From Gloeocapsopsis dulcis (GTDB taxonomy: Bacteria > Cyanobacteriota > Cyanobacteriia > Cyanobacteriales > Chroococcidiopsidaceae): DNA of 64,000 nucleotides. Location: contig NZ_CP119968.1 of assembly GCF_032163395.1 (NCBI RefSeq), forward strand, positions 1,225,501 to 1,289,500. The letters are read 5' to 3'. This document shows, piece after piece, positions 35,327-44,832 of this stretch (positions within the stretch are counted from its first letter, which is position 1; every line of letters begins with the position of its first letter). The notes under the pieces are model-generated. The model did no database searches. It was not told where the DNA came from and saw only the letters and a list, made by a program, of their open reading frames with translations. Position numbers and translations under genes: made by a program.

Positions 35327-36721
35327 ATGCGTGTTTGCGTAATTGGTACTGGATACGTCGGTTTGGTGACTGGTGCTTGTTTAGCACATATTGGGCATCA
35401 CGTCATCTGTGTCGATAATAATGAAGAAAAAGTTAAGTTGATGAAAGCCGGACAGTCACCGATTTTTGAACCAGGACTGTCAGAGATTATGCAGGCGGCG
35501 ATCGCCTCAGGCAAAATTGAGTTTACAACGGATTTAGGCGCAGGAGTCAATCACGGAGAAATTCTATTTATCGCAGTGGGAACACCTCCCTTACCAACAG
35601 GGGAAAGCGACACCCGCTATGTAGAGGCTGTAGCGCGCGGAATTGGCACGCATCTCAACGGTGGCTACAAAGTAATTGTTAACAAATCTACAGTACCAAT
35701 TGGTTCGGGCGACTGGGTACGAATGCTCGTACTCGATGGCATTGCCGAACGTCAAAGCGAAAAAGTGCCTGTTGGGGCTGGTAACATTAAAGAAGAATTC
35801 CCTCTAACACAACTTGCTGAGTTTGATATTGTCAGTAACCCAGAGTTTCTGCGGGAAGGATCGGCAGTTTACGACACCTTTAACCCCGATCGCATTGTTA
35901 TCGGTAGTAATAATCCCAAAGCGATCGCGATGATGAAGGAACTGTACACTCCAATTGTGGAACGTCAGTTTGCTGAAGAGAAAGCTTTACCACCAGTTCC
36001 GATCGTCGTGACAGATCTGAGTTCAGCCGAGATGATCAAGTACGCAGCTAATGCGTTCTTAGCGACTAAGATTAGTTTTATCAACGAAGTTGCCAATATT
36101 TGCGATCGCGTTGGTGCGGATGTTACTCAAGTTGCTAAAGGCATTGGGCTTGACTCGCGGATTGGCAACAAATTCTTACAAGCTGGTATTGGCTGGGGTG
36201 GTTCCTGCTTCCCTAAAGACGTCTCGGCATTAGTTCATACTGCCGATGACTACGGCTATGAAGCGCACCTTCTCAAGGCTGCTGTGAGTGTGAATCAGCG
36301 ACAACGCCTGATTGGAGTTGAAAAACTACAACAGGTTCTCAAAATCCTCAAAGGTAAAACGGTTGGACTACTCGGTTTAACCTTCAAACCTGATACCGAT
36401 GATATGCGCGATGCTCCTGCACTCAACTTAATCGAGCATCTCAATCGTCTAGGGACAAAAGTAAAAGCCTACGATCCGATTGTTTCTCAAAGCGGGATGC
36501 GCCACGGTCTTTCTGGCGTGATGGTTGAAACCGATCCTGAGCGCCTTGCCGATGGTTGTGATGCTTTAGTTCTAGTTACCGACTGGAAACAGTTCCAACA
36601 CCTAGATTACGAGAAAATGGCAAGCTTGATGAACAATCCTGTCATGATCGATGGTCGTAACTTCCTCGACCGTGAGAAATTACAGCAAGCTGGATTCTAC
36701 TACGTCGGTGTAGGACGGTAG
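35327..36721 (+). CDS. ugd: UDP-glucose 6-dehydrogenase
   Basis: 464 residues. NAD-binding VIGTGYVGLVTGACLA, the STVPIGSGDWV loop, FLREGSAVYD, the active-site Cys in GWGGSCFPKDVSALV, and GLTFKPDTDDMRDAPALN in the C-terminal UDP-binding domain. It oxidises UDP-glucose twice to UDP-glucuronate. With UXS before it, the pair makes UDP-xylose for extracellular polysaccharide or lipopolysaccharide. Confidence 0.96.
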   Translation: MRVCVIGTGYVGLVTGACLAHIGHHVICVDNNEEKVKLMKAGQSPIFEPGLSEIMQAAIASGKIEFTTDLGAGVNHGEILFIAVGTPPLPTGESDTRYVEAVARGIGTHLNGGYKVIVNKSTVPIGSGDWVRMLVLDGIAERQSEKVPVGAGNIKEEFPLTQLAEFDIVSNPEFLREGSAVYDTFNPDRIVIGSNNPKAIAMMKELYTPIVERQFAEEKALPPVPIVVTDLSSAEMIKYAANAFLATKISFINEVANICDRVGADVTQVAKGIGLDSRIGNKFLQAGIGWGGSCFPKDVSALVHTADDYGYEAHLLKAAVSVNQRQRLIGVEKLQQVLKILKGKTVGLLGLTFKPDTDDMRDAPALNLIEHLNRLGTKVKAYDPIVSQSGMRHGLSGVMVETDPERLADGCDALVLVTDWKQFQHLDYEKMASLMNNPVMIDGRNFLDREKLQQAGFYYVGVGR

Positions 36722-36936
36722 AAGAGGAGCGAGGGGCGAGGGGGCGAGTAACTAGTGATTAGTATTCTCCCCCAGTTCACTATGATAGAACCTTTAAGCA
36801 AAAGAATATAAATTGTTAGTGTGTGGTAGCTGCAACTGCCTTCAAAAACGCTGTAACCAAAAGGTGCGGCATTTCAGCCATTGATCGTGTCTGTGGCACA
36901 AACAAAGTACCTATGTTCAATTACTGCGTTCAATTT

Positions 36937-37593
36937 CTAGCCTTGACGTGAAACTTGATACACACATCGTCTCTCACCTGAGATGATATGCTCTGTTCGC
37001 TCTACAACAGCATCCTCTCCTAAAACACTTTGGAATATTTCTAGTTCTTTAGCACACAGCCCTGTACATGCGGTAGCTGCTGCACAAATTGGACAGTGAT
37101 TTTCGATGAGCAGGAAACAATCATCATCTAGCGCTTGAATTTCAGCCATATACCCTTCTTCTGTCCTTAGGGCAGCCAAAACCTCCAGCCTTTGTTCTAA
37201 GGACGCTTGACTTGGAATGGAAGACTGGTAAGCACCAATCTGGTGGCGCGTTCTCACATTCAGAAGTTGCTCCAGTCCAGCATCACCGAATGCCTCCTTA
37301 ACAGAATTAATCAGGCTCAAGGTTAAATCTGCATAGCCATCGGGAAACAAGCGATCAGCAGCAGGAGTTAGCTGCCATAGCTTTGCGGGTCGCCCCATCT
37401 CGCGAGCTTCTTCTTGGTATGTAATAAGTTTTTCCTCTTGCAAAGCATAGAGATGCTGACGAACAGCCATCGCGGAAATACCTAAGTGAGAGGCAAGCTC
37501 CTGTGCATCTGTTGCCCCTTGCTGTTTAAGTAGGTTGACGATTGCCCGCCGAGTACGGATATTGGCTGATTTTTTCTGAGAATTTGTCTCCAT
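36937..37593 (-). CDS. SufR-like iron-sulfur-type transcriptional regulator
   Basis: 218 residues. The N-terminal winged helix (RAIVNLLKQQGATDAQELAS, HLGISAMAVRQHLYALQEEK) and GRPAKLWQLTPAADRLFPDG match SufR; the C-terminal cluster site HCPICAAATACTGLC plus a later Cys in GERRCVYQV resembles the [4Fe-4S] ligands of SufR. SufR represses the suf operon, which is not here; the gene is divergent to a decayed ridA and the azoreductase operon, so it may be a paralog that controls those genes. Calling it the true sufR is therefore uncertain. Confidence 0.75.
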   Translation of the reverse strand: METNSQKKSANIRTRRAIVNLLKQQGATDAQELASHLGISAMAVRQHLYALQEEKLITYQEEAREMGRPAKLWQLTPAADRLFPDGYADLTLSLINSVKEAFGDAGLEQLLNVRTRHQIGAYQSSIPSQASLEQRLEVLAALRTEEGYMAEIQALDDDCFLLIENHCPICAAATACTGLCAKELEIFQSVLGEDAVVERTEHIISGERRCVYQVSRQG

Positions 37594-37719
37594 ATCTATA
37601 AATTAAAGATAAGTCTTTACAAAGTCAACGCATCCATCTACAATACTTTCTAAAGTTTTTTCTTTAATAAATTGAGCTAGCGATCGCGACCTCCTCGCTC
37701 TGATTCTGGACAATTCATC

Positions 37720-37902
37720 ATGATTAAAAAAAAATCAACGCATCAATCCCTCCAGATTGAACAATCCCTCCCACTATGGCTATACCCATGTGGTTGTAGT
37801 CCCCTGCGATAGTACCCTCGTCTACATTGCAGGACAACTGGGGAAGACGAATACGGCAACTCGATTGCGACCGACTTTGCAGCGGCTGGGATCTCCGATT
37901 AA
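37720..37902 (+). pseudogene. Decayed RidA (YjgF/UK114) family gene
   Basis: After an ATG at 37720 and an A9 run (frameshift), the frame reads QRINPSRLNNPSHYGYTHVV then VPCDSTLVYIAGQLG, the N-terminal half of RidA-family enamine deaminases. A second shift near 37845 is needed to continue EDEYGNSIATDFAAAG, after which it stops at 37902. The C-terminal half with the catalytic Arg and Glu is missing. It lies upstream of azoR in the same direction and looks like a gene lost from the locus. Confidence 0.72.
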
Positions 37903-38037
37903 TTGAAGTCACACAAAATTGATTGCTAGAACAAATCATCCATCCTGATATCGCGCTGAATTACTCACCTAAGCACAAAGCAAATTTTTGCACGGTTTGT
38001 TGCCCATTGTTTTGTTAATTGTGGAGATGATTAATCT

Positions 38038-38679
38038 GTGGCACACATTCTTCATATTGATTCAAGTCCGAGAGGCGATCGCTCCATTTCTCGTCAGTTA
38101 ACCAAAGAATTCATCACGGCTTGGAAAGCAACGTTTCCAAACGATTCAGTCGCCTATCGAGATTTGGGGCATTACCCTGTTCCATTCATTGATGAAGCCT
38201 GGATTGCAGCTTCATTTACGTCACCTGAACAAATCACACCTAATCTGGAATCTACGCTCGTCGAAACGTCTGACACGTTGATTGACGAACTACTCGCTGC
38301 GGATGTTTGGCTGTTTGGCATTCCCATGTATAACTACAGCGTTCCGGCTAACTGCAAAGCATACATTGATCAAATCGTGCGTGTTAGACGCACCTTTATT
38401 GTGCATGATCAGGGTGAATATCAAGGATTGGTTGACAACAAGAAGGTATTTGTCATTACAGCAAGAGGCGGAACATTTTCACCCAGCACACCTAATGCCA
38501 GATTTGACTTTCAAGAACCATTTTTGCAAACAGTCTTTAATTTAATTGGTGTCAATGATATCACGTTTATCCATACTGAAAATTTGGCAGGGGGAATAGA
38601 GGCACGCCAGCAGTCTCTTGAAAACGCTCGTGCAGAAATTCAACACCTAATCGCAGCTTGCGGAGGTTTAAAGCCATGA
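38038..38679 (+). CDS. azoR: FMN-dependent NADH:quinone oxidoreductase/azoreductase
   Basis: 213 residues of the AzoR/AcpD flavodoxin-like family. The start AHILHIDSSPRGDRSISRQL binds the FMN phosphate, WLFGIPMYNYSVPANCKAYI and VITARGGTF are FMN-contact motifs. It reduces quinones and azo compounds with two electrons, protecting against thiol-reactive stress. The start is a GTG at 38038; no ATG fits. The next gene, an MFS exporter, begins at the ATGA overlap with its stop, so they form an operon. The SufR-like gene upstream is a candidate regulator. Confidence 0.93.
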   Translation: MAHILHIDSSPRGDRSISRQLTKEFITAWKATFPNDSVAYRDLGHYPVPFIDEAWIAASFTSPEQITPNLESTLVETSDTLIDELLAADVWLFGIPMYNYSVPANCKAYIDQIVRVRRTFIVHDQGEYQGLVDNKKVFVITARGGTFSPSTPNARFDFQEPFLQTVFNLIGVNDITFIHTENLAGGIEARQQSLENARAEIQHLIAACGGLKP

Positions 38680-39808
38680 AACGCTCTGTGCTGATTGTTG
38701 CAACTGCGATTTTCCTCGTCACCCATGCCACTAATTTACAAGTTCCGTTGTATGGAACCTACGCAGAAATCGCAGGTTTTGGGAGTAGCATCTCAGCGAT
38801 CGCCTTTTCAGCCTATGTAGCGGGCTTACTACCAACATTAATCTTCCTAGGTGGACTATCTGATCGAGCAGGACGTAAGAAAGTCATCCTTGCTAGTTTA
38901 CTGTTCCTCGCTCTTGCTACAGGTTTGATAGTCATTCACCCAACCATTCATACTTTATTTGTTACCCGTATTTTACAAGGGATTGGAGTCGGTTTAATTA
39001 CCGGCACTGGAACTGCGTATCTCTCCAATTTAATGCCCAAGAAAGCAGATCGAGTTGCTGCTTATGTCAGTCTGGCTACTGCTTTGGGCTTTTCTAGTGG
39101 GGCGTTGTTCACTAATATATCCTTGTGTTTAACCACTCATTGGTTCCATTCAGTTATCCAACTATTCTAATTTTGCTTCTAGCCTGTATTGTTTTAACCA
39201 TTCAGCTGCCTGAACAACCTGTCTCGGTTGAAAAGCTCGTTCGTTTACCCGCTTTTCCATCTGGGACAGTTCAGACTGGTTTGGCGATCGCCTTAGCATG
39301 GTCATTGGCTGGAATTGTCAGTATCATCCTACCAACGCAATTGATACAATACGGCTTGCCAAACTGGTCAGGTTTGATGCTATTTATTTTTGTAACCAGT
39401 GGTGTGTTGGTACAGCCATTAGCTCGTCGCCTTAACTCACGACGATCGCTGCAACTAGGTTATGGGCTGCTCATTTTAGGCTACCTGATCTTTACCATTG
39501 GTGCTGGATTAGGTATACTGCGTCTCGTTTTGATAGGGGTGGCGATCGCGGGTACAGCGTGCTATGGGTTCACCTATCTAGGTGGGATAGCAGAGGTCAT
39601 CCGACTCAGTGGTACACAATCCGCTAGGGTAGTCTCAGGCTATTTCGTTTGTGCCTATTTGGGGTTTGGTTTACCCGTTATTTTCATTGGTTTCATCTCT
39701 GACCAATTTGGAACTATCAATGCGCTCTTTGGATATGGAGTAATGTTTCTCATCGCTAACCTTGCACTTGGGCAATATCAAGGCTTCAAGACAAAGCAGC
39801 GAACCTGA
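38676..39808 (+). pseudogene. MFS transporter interrupted by a frameshift
   Basis: The first frame (38676-39170) encodes helices 1-5 with the MFS motif GGLSDRAGRKKVILAS and RILQGIGVGLITGTGTAYLS. The second (39125-39808) encodes the remaining helices, ending ALGQYQGFKTKQRT. Together they would give about 377 residues, the usual size for an MFS drug exporter. The frame must change by -1 near 39115-39135. The start overlaps azoR by ATGA. Either the exporter is lost or a sequencing indel occurred. Confidence 0.85.
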
Positions 39809-39877
39809 ATTTTCGAGGCACGTTTGATGCAATAGGTAGGTTTGAGCTACCATTTCTATCCAAGAATAGCAGCAGAA

Positions 39878-40675
39878 CTAGGCATTACCAGGAATGCGAT
39901 CAATTTGGGCGTAACCGCTGAAGATGAGTTTTTGACCTTGGGTTTCTAAACGGTTGATCCGCATCATTACACCATCTAAGTCAAAGCGATCCAAATCAAC
40001 CATATTATTCAAGATTTCCGCTAAGGCGTTGGTTAAAGTGCGAGAAAGATCCTGTTGCGATTCAGGAATATCTTCGGCTTCAAATTTAGGGTTTTGAAAA
40101 GTTACACGTCGCCGTCGTTCTACTGCTAAAGTTGCTTTTAGGCTAATGGGTACCAGTTCGCCGTTATTGATGTCTGCTTTTGCTAATATTTTTACTTCGT
40201 TTTCCGGTAATAGTTGGACTTGAACATCGCTAAAAGAAATTGACTCACCACCGGAAATCTCGGCTAAGCCTGGTAAAGAAATATTTTGGAGGCGTTTTCT
40301 GACTAATTCTGCGTTGAAAGCATTGTTAATACCGGCTTCGGTCAGCGTAACTTGAGCAACAGCTTGCGTAGGTTGTTTAAGCGTTAGTTTGCCACCTAGA
40401 ACCGAGCTAAAGTCAATCGCAACCGCATCGGTTTCAAAGGACATTTCTTCGACATAAAAGTCTTTACGAATAATCAAGCCTCGACCGCTCATTTTGAAGC
40501 TGTCGATACTGCCTTGTAATAGTTTACTAGAGGGATAGCAGCGGACAGAGACTTCTACCGACTCGCTTCGCGTGAACAAATGGCGAATCGTTTGGCTGGC
40601 AACAGTATTGAGCATTCGCTCTCCCCAGTCAGTGCCAGGAGGATTGTTTAAACCACTAAGTCCGCCGAACAACAT
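39878..40675 (-). CDS. DUF2993 family protein
   Basis: 265 residues, mostly beta strands. The region EVSVRCYPSSKLLQGSIDSF, then FYVEEMSFETDAVAIDFSSV, and the C-terminal RINRLETQGQKLIFSGYAQI are as in DUF2993, a family common in cyanobacteria and actinobacteria with a lipid-binding BPI/SMP-like fold suggested. No signal peptide is evident. It probably acts at a membrane, but the function is unassigned. Confidence 0.83.
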   Translation of the reverse strand: MLFGGLSGLNNPPGTDWGERMLNTVASQTIRHLFTRSESVEVSVRCYPSSKLLQGSIDSFKMSGRGLIIRKDFYVEEMSFETDAVAIDFSSVLGGKLTLKQPTQAVAQVTLTEAGINNAFNAELVRKRLQNISLPGLAEISGGESISFSDVQVQLLPENEVKILAKADINNGELVPISLKATLAVERRRRVTFQNPKFEAEDIPESQQDLSRTLTNALAEILNNMVDLDRFDLDGVMMRINRLETQGQKLIFSGYAQIDRIPGNA

Positions 40676-40787
40676 TGCGTTTTAAGCTTTATGGAACTTC
40701 TTCCTACCTTTGTAACAAAATGTGAAGAACTCAGCAAGCGAAAGTGGGATTAGCTAAGTTGAACAGAGGTATAAGTAATTGCGGGTG

Positions 40788-41069
40788 TTATGCGTTCAGT
40801 GTGAGATTTAGAGTATCAACGTAGTCACTAGCAAAAGCAACTTGCAACTGACGTAACAGGTTAATGATATTAAGGCTACCGTATCTTGGAGATACAGCAT
40901 AATCTGCTTGCAGTGTTGTCAGAATCTCCTGCAGTTGCTGTTCTATTTTGGCTGGAGATTGAAAGTGTAAGTGCAAGTTACTCAGAATCGGCGCTAAAAT
41001 CATCCGAATTTGGCTTTCTTTGACATAATCTTGAGCGGTAGCTTTGAGTAAAGCGTAGCGGTTCAAGAA
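40788..41069 (-). pseudogene. Relic of a NACHT/WD40-type signalling protein (linker region)
   Basis: The minus-strand frame from the TnpB right end reads FLNRYALLKATAQDYVKESQ then IRMILAPILSNL, and later YGSLNIINLLRQLQ. I recognise this as the helical linker between the NACHT ATPase and the repeat region in cyanobacterial STAND proteins (pattern A..Y....Q.R.IL.P, then G....N.INLL.QL). The upstream ATPase part is absent: the TnpB element begins exactly where it should be. The repeats are also gone; the frame stops at 40788. It is not a functional gene. Confidence 0.6.
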
Positions 41070-42376
41070 GTAAACTACCCCAGCGATAGAATCGCGGGGC
41101 TTTCAGTAGCCCTAATCCTCTCGCAAGAAAGGACTGAACCTCGAAGCGGGTTTACAGCGACCGCTCCAATAAGAGAAAGTACATTTGCAGCAATCCAATT
41201 GCTATCGCCGTGCCACAAACAAGAATCATTCGTACACTTGAAAGACTTTTCGCTCCGCAACCCAATGTGGAGGCACTTATGGCACGTTTGACTGCTCCAT
41301 GCAGGAGGAACAGCAATTATCTCAACACCAAACTGCAATCCCTTGTACTCAAGAAATTGCCTCAGTTGATAGAAAGCCCAGGAGTTAGAGCGAAACCGCT
41401 CAACCTTGTTTCTAGGCTTAGCGTTAGTGCGATCCCTGATTCCCGTCAAGTTTTCAATAGCGACGACAGATTTTGTAGCAATAGCCGACTGGACGATCCG
41501 CTTGCTTATGTTGTGGTTCAACCACATTTGAAACCTTCTCTCCCGCCCCTGGAGCCGTTTCAAGAGTCGTCTCGCCGCAGGGCGAGTAGACCTTGTGCCT
41601 TTTGTGGCTTTCTTCGCAAGAGAAGCGCGTACCCGATTATATTTATCCCGAACTCGTTGTATTTGTTTTCCGTCCCATTGATCCCCGCTTGAGGTATGAG
41701 CTATTTCCCGACGACCAAAATCGACCCCGATAACGTTATCGGATTTAATCGGTTGCGGCGCTTCGTCTTTAACCTGTATATGGATGTAATACTGTCCGTC
41801 TCGGTGCTTGCACAACTGAGCCGATGTAGGCTTGCGTCCAACAAGCTTGCCTCGCTGGTAGTTACTCACCACCAACTTAATATGCTCTCTACCATCTACC
41901 AAGGTCAGGCTAGCAGTCCAGTCTTTTTCGCGAAAGTCAAAAATCCTAGCGTCGTAATCAACGCTAGTCGGCTTAAAGGATTTAACTGGCTTGCCTTTTA
42001 GTTTGGCAGTTTTGCGGTTAGCCCCCACTCTGGCGCAAGCTCTGACAGCCAAGTTAGCACTCAAACCATAAATAGACCGCACCTCTGGATACACCAGATT
42101 TTGAATGCTGCTAGCACTGGTTATGGTTGGCTTAACGGTCTGATTAACATAGTTGCAAGCATCCGCAAACGCCTTCAAGGTCGCCTCAATCTTGACAACC
42201 TGTTCAGGGGTAGGGTTAAGCTTGCAAACTATCGTCAATACTTGTTTCATGAGTACAATAATATCACATATGATGTTTCGGAATTCAAAAAAAAATGATG
42301 TGCTTCGCACGTTTAATATTTGGCGCGGCGCTTACCGATTGCATGTCTAGAAGTCAGGGGCTTCCGCGCCACGCAT
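41070..42376 (-). mobile_element. Second TnpB-only element, inserted between two gene relics
   Basis: Right end: on the minus strand after tnpB, CCCCGCGATTCTATCGCTGGGG (a hairpin) then TAGTTTAC, ending at about 41070. Left end: an inverted repeat GGCGCGG/CCGCGCC near 42330-42375, beyond which the truncated IS630 frame begins. No tnpA is present. The element lies between an IS630 copy cut in its DDE domain and a NACHT-protein relic. The left border is approximate. Confidence 0.65.
41075..42250 (-). CDS. tnpB: TnpB RNA-guided nuclease, divergent IS605/IS607-type
   Basis: About 391 residues from the ATG at 42250 (MKQVLTIVCKLNPTPEQ), which removes an implausible Phe-rich extension of the longer frame. 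RuvC residues: Asp in VIGVDFGRREIA, Glu in VVAIENLTGIRDR, and a third Asp probably in WHGDSNWIAANVL. The zinc ribbon is CHKC...CTNDSC. It belongs to a different TnpB branch from the copy at 12437-13675 (fewer shared motifs, VDFGRR rather than IDLGLS). The reRNA guide would be read from about 41069 downward on the minus strand, into the NACHT relic. Confidence 0.88.
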   Translation of the reverse strand: MKQVLTIVCKLNPTPEQVVKIEATLKAFADACNYVNQTVKPTITSASSIQNLVYPEVRSIYGLSANLAVRACARVGANRKTAKLKGKPVKSFKPTSVDYDARIFDFREKDWTASLTLVDGREHIKLVVSNYQRGKLVGRKPTSAQLCKHRDGQYYIHIQVKDEAPQPIKSDNVIGVDFGRREIAHTSSGDQWDGKQIQRVRDKYNRVRASLAKKATKGTRSTRPAARRLLKRLQGRERRFQMWLNHNISKRIVQSAIATKSVVAIENLTGIRDRTNAKPRNKVERFRSNSWAFYQLRQFLEYKGLQFGVEIIAVPPAWSSQTCHKCLHIGLRSEKSFKCTNDSCLWHGDSNWIAANVLSLIGAVAVNPLRGSVLSCERIRATESPAILSLG

Positions 42377-43065
42377 TGTTCGGTGAAATCTGGCATTATC
42401 GATGACGATGACATCACCCAGTTGCAGATGCGGTACAAGACACTTCTCTAGCCAGCTCTCAAACAAAGCTCGGTTGCACGAACCGCTAAAGGTCATCGGT
42501 GCAAACAACTGCCCTTGCTTGAGCGCGGCAATCCAACTAACTCGTTCGGTACGCTTTCCTGATTTGAGAGCACACAAGCGTTGCCCAATCTCACAGTAGC
42601 CATAAGGGTAATCTTCTCGGTTATCAATGCCGGCTTCATCAATATACACAATCTGATTCACAGCTTTTGTCTTTAATTGGTCTTGGAACTCATGGTGCTT
42701 GAGAGCATCTCGTTCTCGATACCCGTAAGTCTTTTTTTCGACTGACTCCGATCTTTTGCATCGCATCACTGATGTTCTGCTGCGTTACATTGTCACCCCA
42801 CAGTTTTGCCATCTGGGCTTGGGTTTTACCACCATGCTGCCGAACAAACTCACGAAATCTTTGCCAGTCCGTAATTTTATGTCTACACCCTTGCTGATAG
42901 TTCGCGATCGCCCGATACTCCCCCGTTTGTTCTTCTCGTTTGAGCCACAGGTCTAAGGTATTGCGACTGATATTGAACATCTCGCGCTCCATCCTTCTTC
43001 CGCTCACCTCGTTTCACTGCCGCAATCGCTTTTTGGCGCAGGTCTTCACTGTACGGGGATGGCAT
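42370..43065 (-). pseudogene. Truncated, frameshifted IS630 transposase
   Basis: Three overlapping minus-strand frames make up one degraded gene: PSPYSEDLRQKAIAAVKRGE (from 43065), then FNISRNTLDLWLKREEQTGE and WGDNVTQQNISDAMQKIGVS, then KHHEFQDQLKTK...VYIDEAGIDN and VIVIDNARFHR. Frames change near 42985-43000 and at a poly-T run near 42730. The DDE domain stops after the second Asp; the Glu-bearing end is missing, cut at the left border of the TnpB element. It is a different IS630 type from the copy at 2130-3420. Confidence 0.85.
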
Positions 43066-43343
43066 AATCGCTTTTGAATCCTCTTCTACCTTCTACTATA
43101 ACGTCCTAATTCAGCTCCGTAATTTTATATAAGCTATATTACTTTCTTTTTGTCGCAATATTTCTCTCTAAAAGGATTTTTGATAACAGTTATTTCGTCT
43201 ATTTTGGTACTAAAATTTACGTAAGTAGCCGAATAATAACTTTAGCAACTGGAACAAAATATTAAAGTTTTATTCATATACTTTTAACCTAAGATAAATC
43301 TAATTAGAGATAAAAGTATTTATAATTTCTATAAAAAACTATA

Positions 43344-44336
43344 ATGCGCTACTCAAAAAATAAAGGTATTCTTTTAGCACTTAGTATTATTATTTTTGTA
43401 GTATTAACTACAGTTAAATCTTTAGCGGCAACTGAAATTCAATGGACTACGGTTGCTTCATCTCCTGTCGGGACTGGAGAGGCAATGAGTGCAGTAATCG
43501 GTGGAAAACTATATCAATTAGGTGGATATACATCTAAGTGGAGACCAACAAATCGTGCTGATGTATACGATCCAGCAACGAATACGTGGCAACGTCTTGC
43601 AGATATACCAATAAGAATTACTCACGCAGGAGTTGCGGCTGACCAAGAGAATATTTACTTAGCAGGTGGGTATGTTGGTAAACCTGAAGGCGGACAATTA
43701 TTTGCGACAAGAAAAGTGTTATGCTACAACATTGCAACTAATACTTGGTCTGAAATGCCGCCATTCCCACAAGCTAGAGGTAGCGGTGGCTTTAGTAATT
43801 TAAAAAGAGAATTGCATTTCTTTGGTGGAGCAGATCTTAACAGAATTGACCGTGGCGATCATTGGATACTAAAGCTTGACAATCTTACTGCTGGTTGGCA
43901 ACCAGCGGCTCCTTTACCTAATCCACGTTCTCACTTGGGAGATGCTATTGTCAACGGCAAGATTTATGCGATCGGCGGGCAGCATAGTTATGATGACTAC
44001 TTAACAACACAAAATACTGTCCATGCTTGGAATCCTGCAACTAAGCAGTGGACTAAAGTTGCTAATCTACCACAAGGTCGCAGTCATATTGGGGCTGCTA
44101 CTTTTGTTGTAAATGGAGAAATCTATTTAGTCGGTGGTGAAGTTAAACACAAGCTAGCAGTCAATAAGGTAACGGTATATAATCCTAAAACTAATTTATG
44201 GCGTGAATTAACTCCATTACCTGCTAGACTTCACTCTGGTGTTGGTGGTCATATTAACGGTAATATTTACTATTCTTCGGGCGCTCCAGCTTTTAATCAT
44301 ACAGTTTACCGAGGGCAGTTTCAGCTTGTAAATTAG
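43344..44336 (+). CDS. Secreted Kelch-repeat protein
   Basis: 330 residues. A hydrophobic signal peptide (about residues 9-28, ILLALSIIIFVVLTTVKSLA) is followed by five to six Kelch blades with GG and Y/W spacing (LYQLGGY...VYDPATNTWQRLADIP; IYLAGGY...YNIATNTWSEMPPFP; IYAIGGQ; IYLVGGE). A full beta propeller is expected. The protein should be exported to periplasm or surface; ligand unknown. The gene follows 278 bases of AT-rich sequence and converges with the thioesterase, 10 bases apart. Confidence 0.87.
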   Translation: MRYSKNKGILLALSIIIFVVLTTVKSLAATEIQWTTVASSPVGTGEAMSAVIGGKLYQLGGYTSKWRPTNRADVYDPATNTWQRLADIPIRITHAGVAADQENIYLAGGYVGKPEGGQLFATRKVLCYNIATNTWSEMPPFPQARGSGGFSNLKRELHFFGGADLNRIDRGDHWILKLDNLTAGWQPAAPLPNPRSHLGDAIVNGKIYAIGGQHSYDDYLTTQNTVHAWNPATKQWTKVANLPQGRSHIGAATFVVNGEIYLVGGEVKHKLAVNKVTVYNPKTNLWRELTPLPARLHSGVGGHINGNIYYSSGAPAFNHTVYRGQFQLVN

Positions 44337-44346
44337 GAAAATTCCT

Positions 44347-44760
44347 TCAAGAATGTTGCATTTGCACAAAAGCGTCTAATAACACATTAGGAATTGGTCT
44401 TGGGCGCATAGTAACAGCTTCAACCCATACCCACAAAGCTTCAGCAGTCACCAACAAGTGATCGTTGCCATATTTGCGAATTTCATAGCGCCGAATCGCA
44501 CGAGTACCGCGCATTTCTTGCAACCAAGTACGAACTTCTAGCGTATCACCCGCGATCGCTGGACGAAGGTAATCAATCTCGATGCGGCGCATAACAAACA
44601 CGCCACCCAATTCTCGATAGACATCTAAAGAAAAGCCAAGATGCTCTAAGTGTTCAATTGCAGCTTGTTCGAGGTAATGTTGGTAAACTGAGTTGTTGAC
44701 ATGACCGAGGGCGTCCATTTCATAATGGCGTACCCGTAACTGTGTTGTAAATGGTTGCAT
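44347..44760 (-). CDS. Acyl-CoA thioesterase, 4HBT hotdog family
   Basis: 137 residues of the YbgC/FadM hotdog type. The N-terminal VRHYEMDALGHVNNSVYQHY contains the active-site Asp and His-Asn of the 4-hydroxybenzoyl-CoA thioesterase class, and VFVMRRIEIDYLRPAIAGD is the central strand-helix. It hydrolyses acyl- or aryl-CoA; a role in 1,4-dihydroxy-2-naphthoyl-CoA cleavage for phylloquinone is possible but not shown. It lies 72 bases downstream of gcvP on the same strand. Confidence 0.85.
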   Translation of the reverse strand: MQPFTTQLRVRHYEMDALGHVNNSVYQHYLEQAAIEHLEHLGFSLDVYRELGGVFVMRRIEIDYLRPAIAGDTLEVRTWLQEMRGTRAIRRYEIRKYGNDHLLVTAEALWVWVEAVTMRPRPIPNVLLDAFVQMQHS

Positions 44761-44832
44761 GATTGGGAGCGAGGAGTGAGGGGTGAGGGTGAAGATTAGT
44801 GTGATTATGTTTAGTCTTCTAGCTACTAACGA

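Noticed and set aside
39110-39140. Programmed frameshift in the MFS gene.
   Set aside because: No slippery heptamer or homopolymer is present at the junction, and MFS genes are not known to use one; decay or a read error is simpler.
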